64,000 nt of DNA from Leucobacter aridicollis (GCF_024399335.1 NZ_CP075339.1:186001-250000); one strand, 5' to 3'; counted from the first letter of the stretch, positions 17,032-26,227 are shown. Translations and numbers: made by a program. The notes: a model not told the origin generated them from the sequence alone.

Positions 17032-18408
17032 TCACTCGCCACGCGAAATACGGGTCATCTCGTCACGCGAGACAACCTTGATACGCGTGCGCCCGGCGGC
17101 ATCGCCGAGCGACAGTTCGTGTTCGTCGAGACGGTGCCAGCCATCAAGGTTTGTGAACGGCACCCCCCGTTCAGAGAGTAGCTCAGGAATGGTCTCCGCG
17201 TCGGCATCTTCTGGCTGCCACCACGAATCGGCGTCGGCCATGAGGCACTCGAGCGTTTCCATCGCGTCTGATTTCGTGTGGCCAATGAGGCCGACTGGAC
17301 CGCGCTTGATCCACCCCGTCGCATAGACGCCGGGAACCCGGTTTCCTTCGAGATCGAGCACGCGACCCTGTTCGTTCGGGATCACGCCGCGAGCCTCATC
17401 GAACGGGATTTCGTCGAGCGGCGACCCAAAGTATCCGATGGCACGGTACAGCGACTGCATCGGGATGACCTCGAACTCGCCGGTGTCAATCACACCGCCC
17501 TCGCCGTCGGGTCTCGTGCGCTCGATCTTCAGGCCCGCAACGCGGCCATCTTCGACAACGACCTCGACGGGCTTCGACCAGAAATGCATGTGCAGGCGGC
17601 GCGACGAGGGCTCAACCTCGCCAGCCTCGCGGGCGCGCTGCTCGTCGCGCCACTTGTCCATGATGCGGGTCATGACTGTGACCTGCTTGTTCTTCGCGAG
17701 TACCTCGTCGGCATACGGGTCGGCATGCTCGAAGTCACGCTCGTCGATGACCATGTCGACGTCGCGCACCTCGCCAAGCTCGCGCAGCTCGAGCGGCGTG
17801 AATTTCACATACTTCGGGCCGCGGCGACCGAAGAGGTGCAGCTCCTCGATCGGGTTCGCCTTGAGCCCCTGATAGACGTTGTCGGGGATCTCGGTCGGTA
17901 GCAGGTCGTCGGCGTGCTTGATAAGCATGCGCGAGATGTCGAGCGCGACGTTGCCGTTGCCGACGACGCCCACCGACGCAGCCTCAAGGGGCCAGGTGCG
18001 TGGCACATCGGGGTGGCCATCGAACCAGCTCACGAAGTCGGCGGCGCCATAGGATCCCTCGGCGTCAATGCCCGGGACGCCGAGCATGGCATCGCGGATC
18101 GCGCCTGTCGAGAAGATCACCGCGTTGTAGTGCTGCTTGAGGTCGTCAAGCGTCAGGTCCTGGCCGTAGCGGACATTTCCGAAGAACCGGATCTCGCCGC
18201 TGTCAAGCACGTCGCGCAGCGCGGTGATGATGCCCTTGATGCGCGGGTGGTCGGGCGAGACGCCGTAGCGCACGAGCCCGTAGGGGGCGGGGAGCTGCTC
18301 GAAGAGATCGATCTCGACCTCAAAGTCGCGTTCTGCTTTCAGCAGCAGGTCCGCAGCATAAATCCCTGCCGGTCCGGCCCCCACAATTGCCAGGCGCATC
18401 TTGCTCAT
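17032..18408 (-). CDS. FAD/NAD(P)-dependent ferredoxin reductase (FprA-like)
   Basis: This 458-residue flavoprotein begins MRLAIVGAGPAGIYAADLLL, the FAD-binding Rossmann motif. It continues with APYGLVRYGVSPDHPRIK, VGVVGNGNVALDISRML (NADPH site) and YATGWIKRGPVGLIGHTKSDAMETL near the C-terminus. This pattern is characteristic of adrenodoxin reductase/FprA enzymes, which pass electrons from NADPH to ferredoxin. The start at 18408 (MSKMRLAIV) removes 17 upstream codons that would precede the FAD motif. Its start is 10 bp after the polyprenyl synthase stop, so they are likely one transcript. Confidence 0.92.
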   Translation of the reverse strand: MSKMRLAIVGAGPAGIYAADLLLKAERDFEVEIDLFEQLPAPYGLVRYGVSPDHPRIKGIITALRDVLDSGEIRFFGNVRYGQDLTLDDLKQHYNAVIFSTGAIRDAMLGVPGIDAEGSYGAADFVSWFDGHPDVPRTWPLEAASVGVVGNGNVALDISRMLIKHADDLLPTEIPDNVYQGLKANPIEELHLFGRRGPKYVKFTPLELRELGEVRDVDMVIDERDFEHADPYADEVLAKNKQVTVMTRIMDKWRDEQRAREAGEVEPSSRRLHMHFWSKPVEVVVEDGRVAGLKIERTRPDGEGGVIDTGEFEVIPMQSLYRAIGYFGSPLDEIPFDEARGVIPNEQGRVLDLEGNRVPGVYATGWIKRGPVGLIGHTKSDAMETLECLMADADSWWQPEDADAETIPELLSERGVPFTNLDGWHRLDEHELSLGDAAGRTRIKVVSRDEMTRISRGE

Positions 18409-18418
18409 ACTGTCGGAA

Positions 18419-19477
18419 CTACCCTTCCCTCGAAACAATGGACTCCGCCATGCGCTCAAGCCCGCGCTTCACCGGCGATTTCGGCAGCACGTCAAGCGCC
18501 GCGACTGCGTCGTCGGCCCAGCGCTTGGCGGTGGCCTCGGTCTCACGCGTCACTACGTGGTTGTAGAGCGCGTCAACCTCTGGATCCATGACCGACAGAT
18601 CGGCGCCCTCAGCGATAGCCTTCACGCCCGCGTCGATGCGGGTGAGAAGCGCCTGCGCTTCGGCGTCGCCTGCTGCGGCGCGGTTTCGAAGGAGGAGGAG
18701 CGGAAGGGTCGCGACGCCCGCACGCAGGTCGGTGCCCGCACGCTTTCCGGTGCGATCCTTCTTCGGGGACAGATCGATGACGTCATCGATAAGTTGGAAG
18801 GCGACGCCGATGCGCTCGCCGTACTCGGTGACTGCGTCGGCGTGCTCGGCAGAGCCGCCGCCAAACATGACACCCATGCGGGCGGCAGTCGAGATCAGGG
18901 CGCCTGTCTTGTCGGCAAGTACCTGAATGTAGTGAGCAATGTGCTCGTCCTCAGGCTGCGGGCCGACTGTCTCGTGCAGCTGGCCGAGGCACAGGCGCTC
19001 GAAGGTGCGGGCCTGGAGCAGGATCGCGTCTTCGCCCATGCCCGCAACGAGCGACGAGGCGCGCGCAAACAACAGGTCGCCAGCGAGGATCGCGACAGAG
19101 TTCGACCACACAACCTGCGAGGCGGGAACCCCGCGCCGAAGCGTGGCGTCGTCCATGACATCGTCGTGGTACAGCGATGCGAGATGTGTCATCTCGACGG
19201 CAACTGCCGCCCGACGCACGAGCTCGTTCGGGCCGTCGCCGAGCTGGCTGGTGAGGACGGTGAGCATCGGACGAATTCGCTTGCCGCCGGCTTCAGCGAG
19301 GTAGCGGGCGGGGGCGTCGGCGACAGCCGAGGCGAATCCGAGGTTCTCGATGAGCGTTGCCTCGATGAGGTCAAGCTCCCGCTGCAGGTCCTTCGCCTGA
19401 CGGCGATCTTCCGCGCTGCGGAACAGGCGCATCGGCAGCGCCTGGGTGGTGGTGTCAGCCGTGCTCTGGCGGATCAC
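18419..19477 (-). CDS. Polyprenyl diphosphate synthase
   Basis: This 352-residue trans-prenyltransferase has the first Asp-rich motif in LYHDDVMDDATLRRG (about residues 103-117), the second in QLIDDVIDLSPKKD, and GGKRIRPMLTVL for diphosphate binding. These enzymes add isopentenyl units to an allylic primer. Location directly after menG points to the side chain of menaquinone (heptaprenyl to nonaprenyl). The GTG start overlaps the menG stop by 3 bp (GTGA). Chain length cannot be read from sequence with certainty. Confidence 0.92.
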   Translation of the reverse strand: MIRQSTADTTTQALPMRLFRSAEDRRQAKDLQRELDLIEATLIENLGFASAVADAPARYLAEAGGKRIRPMLTVLTSQLGDGPNELVRRAAVAVEMTHLASLYHDDVMDDATLRRGVPASQVVWSNSVAILAGDLLFARASSLVAGMGEDAILLQARTFERLCLGQLHETVGPQPEDEHIAHYIQVLADKTGALISTAARMGVMFGGGSAEHADAVTEYGERIGVAFQLIDDVIDLSPKKDRTGKRAGTDLRAGVATLPLLLLRNRAAAGDAEAQALLTRIDAGVKAIAEGADLSVMDPEVDALYNHVVTRETEATAKRWADDAVAALDVLPKSPVKRGLERMAESIVSREG

Positions 19478-20517
19478 TCGTGGCCTCGCTTGTTCGTCTC
19501 GGACTTCGTGGTTGGCGTCGCGGTGGCCTCGGTAGCGGCATCAGCTGCGGGCTTCTTCGCCGCCGGTTTTTTCGCTGCTACGGGTTTTTTCGCTGCCGCC
19601 GGCTTCTGTGCTGACGTCTTCGTCGCCGGTTTCTTTCCGGTCTCGCTTTCGGCCGCTTCTTCTGTAGCTGAACCCGGCTTGGCCGCCGACTTCTTCGGTG
19701 CGGCGGGCTTCTTGGCTGATGCGGGCTTGGTTGCGGCCGGCTTGGCTGCGGCCGGCTTGGTTGCGGCCGGCTGTGCTGCGGCCGGCGTAGCAGGGGCCGC
19801 GGGCTTTGACCGCGGCACGAAGCCGCGGTGTAGTGCGACGATCCCGAGCGTGAGGTTCCGGTATGCGACGCGCTCGAGGCCCGCCTCGCGGAGCCAGCTC
19901 GCGAGTTCCTCTTGCGCAGGCCACGCCTCGATTGACTCGTTGAGGTACTTGTAGGCTTCCGCGGCGTCGCGATTGATGATGCCAGCGACGCGGGGGAGCA
20001 CGTGACGGTTGTACTTCGTGTAGGCCCAGTTCACGGCCTCAGAGCTCGGCCGCGAGAACTCGGCGATCACGACTCGGCCGCCTGGCTTTACGACACGGGC
20101 CATCTCTGCGAGCGCCTGCTTGGGCTCCGAGACGTTGCGCAGGCCGTATGAGATTGTCGCTGCGTCGAAGCTGTCGTCGTCGAACGGCAGCTGCGTCGCG
20201 TCTGCCCAGACGAACTCGATGAGGTCATTGCCGGCGTTGCGGCGGCGGCCCTCTGCGAGCATGCCCTCTGAGAAATCTGCGGCCGTGACGTGCGCGCCGT
20301 GTGCGGCGAGGGCAGCGGACGAAGTGCCAGTACCAGCTGCGAGATCGAGGATCCGCATGCCCTTGCGTGGAGCGATTGCCCGCGTAGTGGCAATTCGCCA
20401 GAGGCGAGAATTGCCGGCAGAGAGCACATCGTTCAGGAGGTCATACTTGGGCGAGACCTCGTCGAACATGGCGGAAACATCCGTCGCATGCTTGGTTGTG
20501 GTGTCTGGTCGAGTCAC
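19474..20517 (-). CDS. menG: Demethylmenaquinone methyltransferase with a long Ala/Lys/Pro-rich tail
   Basis: Residues 1-230 are a typical MenG/UbiE SAM methyltransferase: FDEVSPKYDLLND, the SAM loop LDLAAGTGTSSAAL, ADFSEGML and TISYGLRNV. It catalyses the final C-methylation of menaquinone. Residues from about 235 to 347 are unusual, built of AAKP, ATKP and AAKKP units with an acidic interruption, like a histone H1 or mycobacterial HupB tail. The GTG start at 20517 lies 6 nt behind a TACGAT box. The open frame continues upstream to 21216 but runs antisense through menF, so I reject that extension. The tail is in frame and ends at the overlap with the prenyl synthase. Confidence 0.9.
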   Translation of the reverse strand: MTRPDTTTKHATDVSAMFDEVSPKYDLLNDVLSAGNSRLWRIATTRAIAPRKGMRILDLAAGTGTSSAALAAHGAHVTAADFSEGMLAEGRRRNAGNDLIEFVWADATQLPFDDDSFDAATISYGLRNVSEPKQALAEMARVVKPGGRVVIAEFSRPSSEAVNWAYTKYNRHVLPRVAGIINRDAAEAYKYLNESIEAWPAQEELASWLREAGLERVAYRNLTLGIVALHRGFVPRSKPAAPATPAAAQPAATKPAAAKPAATKPASAKKPAAPKKSAAKPGSATEEAAESETGKKPATKTSAQKPAAAKKPVAAKKPAAKKPAADAATEATATPTTKSETNKRGHE

Positions 20518-20523
20518 CGTTCC

Positions 20524-20575
20524 ATCGTAGCCGGTTGTACCTCTGTGGATGCTTGCAGATGGTGGCGAGTAGATT
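20524..20575. promoter_or_regulatory. Divergent leaderless promoters, menG and menF
   Basis: Minus strand: TACGAT at 20524-20529, 6 nt before the menG GTG. Plus strand: TAGATT at 20570-20575, with ATG, GTG and ATG at 3, 6 and 9 nt. The usual 6-7 nt gap in this window favours the GTG at 20582. Confidence 0.5.
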
Positions 20576-20581
20576 GGCATG

Positions 20582-22009
20582 GTGATGACCGAAGTGACCG
20601 TCCGCCCGACGGGGGCAGTTCCGAGGCTCTCTGCGGTGACGAGAGTGCTCCGCGAATTGCCAGATCTGCTCGCTTTTGCGAACCCGGAGTCGCCCCTGTA
20701 CTGGAACCGCGGAGACCGCGGCTGTGTGGGCGTCGGCGAGGTCTTGCGGCTGAGTTTCACTGGTGCTGACCGCTTTGTGGCCGCGTCGCGTGCGTGGCGC
20801 GAGATCGCGGCTGCGGCTGTTGTTGACGATCCGGTCGGGATGCCGGGCACTGGGCTCGTGGCGTTCGGCACGTTCGCCTTTGCCGACGACAGCGCGGCTG
20901 AGAGTGTGCTCATAGTTCCTCGATTGCTGATCCATCGCCATCGGGGAACCGCCTGGGTGACTGAGGTGACGGCGGTGAGTAACCCCTCCTCAGGATCGGA
21001 GGTTGGCGCTTCAGCGCTCGCCGCGGGCCCTGAGTTCGGCCGTACCGCGCAGCTTGGCGCTGGTCGCGAGGCCGCAGAGGTGCTGCCAGCAGAGCGTGAG
21101 CTCGACGCCGCTACCTGGGCTGGCGTCGAGTTTCTGCCGGCAGATTCCAGCGGCGTGCGCGGTGCAGCCGGGGGCAGTGAGATCGAGGCGTACCTCGCGG
21201 GCGTCCGCGAGGCCACAGACAGGGTTGTTGCGGGGGAACTCGAGAAGGTCGTGCTATCGCGCCAGGTCGCAGGCGAGCTTCGCCCGGGTCAGGATCTGCG
21301 CGTCCCACTGCAGCGCCTGAGCGAACGCTACCTCGACTGTTGGACGTTCGCCGTCGACAACCTCGTCGGGGCGAGCCCTGAGACGCTCGTTCGGTCGACG
21401 AGCGGGGCGGTCTCGGCACGGGTACTTGCTGGCACCCGAGCGCGCCACCCCGAGGATGCAGTTCGAGACCGTGCGGCGCGCGACGAACTGCTTCGCTCAG
21501 CCAAGGAGCAGCACGAGCACGACTTCGCCGTGCAGAGCGTCGTCTCGGCGCTCGCCCCTCATGTGAGCGAGCTGCGCACGAGCGACGCACCGTTCGCCCT
21601 ACAACTGCCAAACGTCTGGCACCTTGCGACTGACCTGGGGGCGGCACTCGGGGCAGAGGCGACCGCTCTCGAGCTCGTCGACGCACTGCACCCGACGGCC
21701 GCAGTGGCCGGGACGCCCACGGTCGACGCTGTCGCAATGATCGCTGAGCTTGAGCCCTTTGACCGCGGGCGCTACTCGGGCGCCGTGGGGTGGATTGACG
21801 CTGCCGGCGACGGGGAATGGGTCATCGCCCTCAGGTGCGCACAGCTCGACGCAGTCGGTGAACAACGGACAGCAGGCGGGGACGAGGTGCCCGCGCGCCG
21901 CATCGTCGCGACTGCAGGCGGCGGCATCGTTGAGGGGTCGGATCCGCAGCACGAGCTCGGCGAAACCGTCTCGAAGTTCCGCCCGATCACGGAGGCTTTC
22001 GGGGCGTAG
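20582..22009 (+). CDS. menF: Isochorismate synthase
   Basis: About 475 residues of the chorismate-binding family. Motifs in the C-terminal half are EKVVLSRQVAGELRPG, ASPETLVRS, LAGTRARHPEDA, the catalytic region LHPTAAVAGTPT, and GRYSGAVGWIDAAGDGEWVIALRCA. It isomerises chorismate to isochorismate, the entry step of menaquinone synthesis that feeds MenD. The start could be ATG 20579, GTG 20582 or ATG 20585; promoter spacing favours GTG. A salicylate or enterobactin-type role is possible for the family, but menG and menD as neighbours argue for menaquinone. Confidence 0.9.
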   Translation: MMTEVTVRPTGAVPRLSAVTRVLRELPDLLAFANPESPLYWNRGDRGCVGVGEVLRLSFTGADRFVAASRAWREIAAAAVVDDPVGMPGTGLVAFGTFAFADDSAAESVLIVPRLLIHRHRGTAWVTEVTAVSNPSSGSEVGASALAAGPEFGRTAQLGAGREAAEVLPAERELDAATWAGVEFLPADSSGVRGAAGGSEIEAYLAGVREATDRVVAGELEKVVLSRQVAGELRPGQDLRVPLQRLSERYLDCWTFAVDNLVGASPETLVRSTSGAVSARVLAGTRARHPEDAVRDRAARDELLRSAKEQHEHDFAVQSVVSALAPHVSELRTSDAPFALQLPNVWHLATDLGAALGAEATALELVDALHPTAAVAGTPTVDAVAMIAELEPFDRGRYSGAVGWIDAAGDGEWVIALRCAQLDAVGEQRTAGGDEVPARRIVATAGGGIVEGSDPQHELGETVSKFRPITEAFGA

Positions 22010-22033
22010 CCCCGGAGCTCCGGAGCCGCCCCG

Positions 22034-22903
22034 CTACGGCCAGCGCAGCCCCGCTGTCTTCGCGAGACGCGCCTGCTCGGCTGCAACGTCGAAGTCGGCG
22101 TCTGGCCACTGCGGATCGATGCTGTGCAGTGCCTGGATTACCAACCGCTGCACCGCGACGCGCGCGTACCACTTCGAGTTCGCTGGCACGACGTACCACG
22201 GAGCGTCTGGGGTGTTCGTGCGCTCAATGGCGACTTGGAACGCACGCATGTACTCAGGCCAGAGCTGCCGCTCGTCGACGTCGCCTGGGTTGTACTTCCA
22301 GTGTTTGGCGGGGTCGGCGAGCCTGTCGCTCAGGCGCTGTGCCTGTTCCTCCGGCGAGACGTGCAGCATGATCTTCACGATCCGCACGCCGTCCCCCACA
22401 AGCCCGCGCTCGAATTCGGTGATGGCGCCGTAGCGTCGCTCGATCTCATCCGCGGGCGCAAGCTCGCGTACCCGTTGGATGAGCACGTCTTCGTAGTGCG
22501 ACCTGTCGAATAGCCCGATGACGCCTGGCCCGGGTACACGGGGTGCGATACGCCAGAGGAAGTCGTGGTTGCGCTCCTCGTCGGTAGGCGACTTGAACGC
22601 GGTGAGCTGCAGCCCGTGTGGCTCGAGTTGTGCAAACACGTGATTGACGATGCCGCCCTTGCCGGCAGCGTCCATCGCCTGGAGCACGACGAGTACGCGC
22701 TCGCGAGCCCCGGCCCTGCTCTGGGCGAAGAGGCGTTCCTGCAGCTCTCGGAGATCCTGTGCTGAGGCCGCGAGCTCGGCTTGCCCGGCCTTCTTGCTTG
22801 CTGTCGTTCCTGGCGTTGATGAAGGGTCGACCGCGCTCAGGTCGAACCCTGTGCCAACTCGAAGGAGGTCTGCAACGTCGTCATCCCAGAACTCGCTCGC
22901 CAT
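22034..22903 (-). CDS. PPK2 family polyphosphate kinase
   Basis: This 289-residue protein has the PPK2 Walker A region VLVVLQAMDAAGKGGIVNHVF (about residues 69-89), then FDRSHYEDVLIQRV (Walker B-like) and HVSPEEQAQRLSDRL (lid). It belongs to the single-domain PPK2 group that transfers phosphate between polyphosphate and nucleotides; whether ADP or AMP is preferred is not visible. ATG 22903 follows GGAGGCGAC. It sits between menF and menD without an obvious pathway link. Confidence 0.9.
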   Translation of the reverse strand: MASEFWDDDVADLLRVGTGFDLSAVDPSSTPGTTASKKAGQAELAASAQDLRELQERLFAQSRAGARERVLVVLQAMDAAGKGGIVNHVFAQLEPHGLQLTAFKSPTDEERNHDFLWRIAPRVPGPGVIGLFDRSHYEDVLIQRVRELAPADEIERRYGAITEFERGLVGDGVRIVKIMLHVSPEEQAQRLSDRLADPAKHWKYNPGDVDERQLWPEYMRAFQVAIERTNTPDAPWYVVPANSKWYARVAVQRLVIQALHSIDPQWPDADFDVAAEQARLAKTAGLRWP

Positions 22904-23021
22904 GTCGCCTCCGTTGTTGATCGCAGAGAGCAGCGGCCCAGGCAGCCGTTGCCGTAGTGCAACTGTATGGCCTGGGGCCCTGGCTCGCCAGAGCTGCTGC
23001 TGCCGTGGTCCCCTGGCTGCC

Positions 23022-24845
23022 TTAGGCGATCGGGGCCTCGACGAGCGTGGGCCCGGTGACCGGGGTCGTGAGCAGGCGCTCAAGGTCGCCTCTCGTCTCG
23101 ACACGCGTGTACTCCCAGCCGTACGCTGTGGCGAGCGCGCGCATGTCCGCCTGCCGCGGCGTACGCATGACGCGCTCGAAATCTGTTGCCGTCGTCGTGC
23201 CGGCGACCTCGAGGCTGTCGAAGATCGTCCCGCCACCGTCGTTGCCGACGATGAGCTGCAGCCGCGGACGCAGCTCAGGTGCATCGGGAAGGAGTAAGGA
23301 GCCGGCGTCGTGCAGCGTGGCCAGGTCGCCGATGATCACGCGGGTTGTGCCGGCAGCACGCGCTGGATCCGGATCCGTTTGGCTCGCGACGGCGATCCCG
23401 TGCGCTGTCGCGATCGTGCCGTCGATGCCCGCGAGCCCGCGGTTTGCGTGCACGACGAGCTTGCGGGCTGGTGCCAGGCCGTCGAGCACGCGCACGAGCC
23501 GCGACGCGGCGATGACGAGCCGGTCGTGAGGCCACGTTGCCCGCCACACGCTTTCCACCAGCAGCTCGCGGGTGATCGGCTCTTTCTTGACTGCGACCTC
23601 GGCGCGCGCGTACGCGCTGCGCTCTTTATAGCCTGTCTCACGTGCGGCATCGAGGTCTGGCTCGTGCACGGTGCTGCGTGCCTGCTGCAGAGCGCGGTCC
23701 GCGGTTACCCAGGCGCCGAGCCAGCGCCTGTGCGTGCGTGGGTCGTGGTCGGCGCTCACTCGAGCCGTCTGCACGACGTGGACGCCAGCGGCTGGAGCGT
23801 AGCTGTCGCCAGTGTGTGGGTCAACGACGAACACCTCAACGTCTTCGCGTTTCAGCAGCGCTGGGATTTGCCGCGTGAGGGTGGGGTGGCCGAAGACGAT
23901 GGCGCGTTCGGTGAGCCCGCCGATCTCGGGGTCGTCGATGAGCGCCGCATACGCGGTGATGGCTTCGCGGCCGAACCGGGAACCGCTCACGACCTCGGCG
24001 AGGAGAGGGAGCCCGGCGTCGCGCGCGAACTGCTCGGCAGTGTCGCCGGCACCGGCTCCGGCTATCACTACAGTGAGGGCGTCGTCGGCGTGAACGTATG
24101 TTCCCGCGATCGCCGAATCAGAACTGGCAACCGTCTCCCGGGCCCCGCCCTGCGCATCGCGCTGTGCGGGGTCCCCGGAGGCCACTGAGAGCGCAGCCCG
24201 TGCCTCGGCGCCCTCGCTGCTAGCGGCCGAGAAGCCGGCCGCGATCATCTGCTCGAAGCCTGCCGTTCCTGACAGGGGTTCGATGAACTGCAGGTTCAGC
24301 TGGACAGGCCCCGCGGGAGCGTTGCCCTCGGCTCCGAGGGCCGCACGAAGCGTGCGGGACGCAAGACGATCAGGATCAGCATCGGGGCCGCGCCCGATAT
24401 CGCCTGTCGGCCCGAACGTCGGTGGCTCGACATCGAGCGACAGCCTGGCTGCGGCGCCGAACATGTCGAGCTGTGAGGTTGTTTGGTTGCTGCGTGTGCC
24501 GCGCATGTGGGCGGGCCTGTCGGCCGTCAGTGCGATGAATGGAACACGGCCCTCGCTGGCTTCGTAGGCTGCTGGCGCGAGGTTGGCAACGGCGGTGCCG
24601 CTGGTGACGATGATCGGTGCGGGCAGACCTGTCTCGCGGGCGAGGCCGAGCGCGAAGAATGCGGCAGAACGCTCGTCAACGCGCACGTGGAGCCGGATCG
24701 CGCCAGCCGACTCGGCCGCAGCAGCCGCGAGTGCGAGCGCCTGAGAGCGCGAGCCTGGGCAGACGACGACGTCTGAGACGCCGCGGCGAATGAGCCCCGC
24801 GAGCAGCTCAACTGCAAAGATCGATGCGGGGGCCGGCCCGGTCAT
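23022..24845 (-). CDS. menD: SEPHCHC synthase (menaquinone)
   Basis: About 607 residues of a thiamine-diphosphate enzyme that condenses 2-oxoglutarate with isochorismate. N-terminal features are the segment GVSDVVVCPGSRSQALALAAA, RLHVRVDERSAAFFALGLA (catalytic Glu) and TSGTAVANLAPAAYEA. The C-terminal part carries VHANRGLAGIDGTIATAHG and GDLATLHDAGSLL, the ThDP-binding GDL motif. ATG 24845 overlaps the upstream stop (TGATG); a GTG one codon earlier is also possible. It works directly after MenF. Confidence 0.95.
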   Translation of the reverse strand: MTGPAPASIFAVELLAGLIRRGVSDVVVCPGSRSQALALAAAAAESAGAIRLHVRVDERSAAFFALGLARETGLPAPIIVTSGTAVANLAPAAYEASEGRVPFIALTADRPAHMRGTRSNQTTSQLDMFGAAARLSLDVEPPTFGPTGDIGRGPDADPDRLASRTLRAALGAEGNAPAGPVQLNLQFIEPLSGTAGFEQMIAAGFSAASSEGAEARAALSVASGDPAQRDAQGGARETVASSDSAIAGTYVHADDALTVVIAGAGAGDTAEQFARDAGLPLLAEVVSGSRFGREAITAYAALIDDPEIGGLTERAIVFGHPTLTRQIPALLKREDVEVFVVDPHTGDSYAPAAGVHVVQTARVSADHDPRTHRRWLGAWVTADRALQQARSTVHEPDLDAARETGYKERSAYARAEVAVKKEPITRELLVESVWRATWPHDRLVIAASRLVRVLDGLAPARKLVVHANRGLAGIDGTIATAHGIAVASQTDPDPARAAGTTRVIIGDLATLHDAGSLLLPDAPELRPRLQLIVGNDGGGTIFDSLEVAGTTTATDFERVMRTPRQADMRALATAYGWEYTRVETRGDLERLLTTPVTGPTLVEAPIA

Positions 24846-25237
24846 CACCGGGTCTTGTCCTGATCCTGACCCTTGTCCTCGCCGGTCCCCTCGCCCTGAC
24901 GTTCCTCTCCGGGGAACGTCTCGTTGTCGAGCTCCTTGAGCCGAGCCTCGAGGTCGCGCAGCGAGTCGCGTTCAGCATCGGAGAGCTGGCGGCCTGTGAA
25001 CCGCGGGTCATCGTCGGGGGCAAGCCGTTGCTTGGACCCCGGCCCGGTCGCTGGATTTCCCTTGCCAATCATGAGCCAGAGCACCGCGCCAACGACTGGC
25101 AGCAGAACGATAATGACGATCCACACGGGCTTGCTGACTCCGCGGGCGCGGGTGTGGTCTGTCATCGCGGCGTCAACGAGTGAATACAGCGTGAACGCAA
25201 CGGCGATGACGGCACCGATAATGATGAACCTGACCAT
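24845..25237 (-). CDS. PLDc_N domain membrane protein
   Basis: This 130-residue protein has two membrane segments (about residues 4-22 and 38-57). The second contains KPVWIVIIVLLPVVGAVLWLMIGK, typical of the phospholipase D nuclease N-terminal domain found alone in actinobacteria. A hydrophilic cytoplasmic tail follows, with a short coiled-coil-like stretch (SDAERDSLRDLEARLKELD). There is no phospholipase catalytic motif. It is translationally coupled to menD, and this pairing is worth noting. The ATG is 6 nt behind TAACAT. Confidence 0.85.
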   Translation of the reverse strand: MVRFIIIGAVIAVAFTLYSLVDAAMTDHTRARGVSKPVWIVIIVLLPVVGAVLWLMIGKGNPATGPGSKQRLAPDDDPRFTGRQLSDAERDSLRDLEARLKELDNETFPGEERQGEGTGEDKGQDQDKTR

Positions 25238-25243
25238 GCCCTC

Positions 25244-25302
25244 ATGTTACCCGGCGAGCCTCAGGGAGTGGAGTGAGAGTGCTCAGTCTGCGCGGGTAGA
25301 CT
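25244..25302. promoter_or_regulatory. Divergent leaderless promoters, PLDc_N/menD and DUF4229
   Basis: Minus strand: TAACAT at 25244-25249, 6 nt before the ATG at 25237. Plus strand: TAGACT at 25297-25302, 7 nt before the GTG at 25310. Confidence 0.5.
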
Positions 25303-25309
25303 CGGCGCT

Positions 25310-25603
25310 GTGAGTGAACAACGCAAAGCCTGGACCACATACATTGTGTTGCGTCTGCTGTTTTTCGCGGTGCCTTTTGCCGCGCTGTACGCACTCGGGC
25401 TCGCGCTCGGCCTCACCATGATGGTCTCGGGCATCGTCGCTGCAGTGCTTGCAGCGCTCATTGGAGTATCGCTCTCGATCCTGTTGCTCTCGAAGCCTCG
25501 CGAAGAAGCATCGGAGAGCATCTACGCATGGCGTAATCGCGACCGAACCGCTGACGACGTCGCTGAGGATGCGGCGCTCGATGGCGAGGCCGACGCCAAG
25601 TAG
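25310..25603 (+). CDS. DUF4229-type small membrane protein
   Basis: This 97-residue protein has two or three membrane helices (about residues 10-60) beginning WTTYIVLRLLFFAVPFAALYALG, then a basic turn and an acidic tail (RNRDRTADDVAEDAALDGEADAK). It matches the small actinobacterial DUF4229 family, whose role is unknown and which often lies beside menaquinone genes. GTG start 7 nt behind TAGACT; probably leaderless. Confidence 0.75.
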   Translation: MSEQRKAWTTYIVLRLLFFAVPFAALYALGLALGLTMMVSGIVAAVLAALIGVSLSILLLSKPREEASESIYAWRNRDRTADDVAEDAALDGEADAK

Positions 25604-25606
25604 CCG

Positions 25607-25981
25607 TTAGCTCGCGTTCGTCGCGTCTGCGCTACCCGCCTGGTCGCCACCGATCCCATCGTCACTGGTTGCGTCGGCGCCGAGCTCGCGAGCCCGCTGC
25701 TCTCGGATGAAGTCGCGGGCCGTGTACAGCCTTGTCCGCTGCCCGAAGTCTTGTGACGAGAGGCCGCTGATGAGCGACCCCGCGTCGACCTCGAGGACTG
25801 TCGCGAGCCTGACGAGCGTCTCCGCCGACGGGCTCTGCGCGCCGCGCTCGATTTTGCCGACACTGGTGAGGCTGAGCTCCGCGAGGTGACTGAGGTCATC
25901 CATCGAAATTCCCAGTGCCAGCCGTGCGTCACGGATGCGCGCTCCGATGACCTGGGCGGCGGGGGAATGGAATCGGGGCAC
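25607..25981 (-). CDS. XRE family helix-turn-helix regulator
   Basis: A 124-residue protein with one Cro/CI-type HTH: IGARIRDARLALGISMDDLSHLAELSLTSVGKIERGAQSPSAETLVRLATVLEV. The C-terminal 60 residues are hydrophilic with no recognisable ligand domain. The start is uncertain: I use GTG 25981 (VPRFHSPAAQ) because the frame upstream encodes a Cys-rich string unlike the family. Its target is unknown. It is convergent with the DUF4229 gene. Confidence 0.75.
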   Translation of the reverse strand: MPRFHSPAAQVIGARIRDARLALGISMDDLSHLAELSLTSVGKIERGAQSPSAETLVRLATVLEVDAGSLISGLSSQDFGQRTRLYTARDFIREQRARELGADATSDDGIGGDQAGSADATNAS

Positions 25982-26227
25982 CTTACTAGGGTTGCTGGGT
26001 CGGGAGATAAGCTCCAGAAAGCAAGCGCATAGGCACAAAGATACCCGGTAGAAAAGTACGTATCAAGGCGAGATGTCTCGCGCCCCGATCCTGGCCAGGG
26101 TGGGCTTCGAGCGGCGCGGCGCAGTCCGAAGCGGTGGGGTCGGCGATCCTTGAGGGTCCCACCGGGTGCGCAGAATACACTTGAGTCGTTCGCCCACCCC
26201 TATGCAGTTAAAGGACGACAACGCACC

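Noticed and set aside
18401..19954. 517-residue plus-strand frame
   Set aside because: Antisense to polyprenyl synthase and menG; its Ala/Gly/Val repeats mirror the menG tail.
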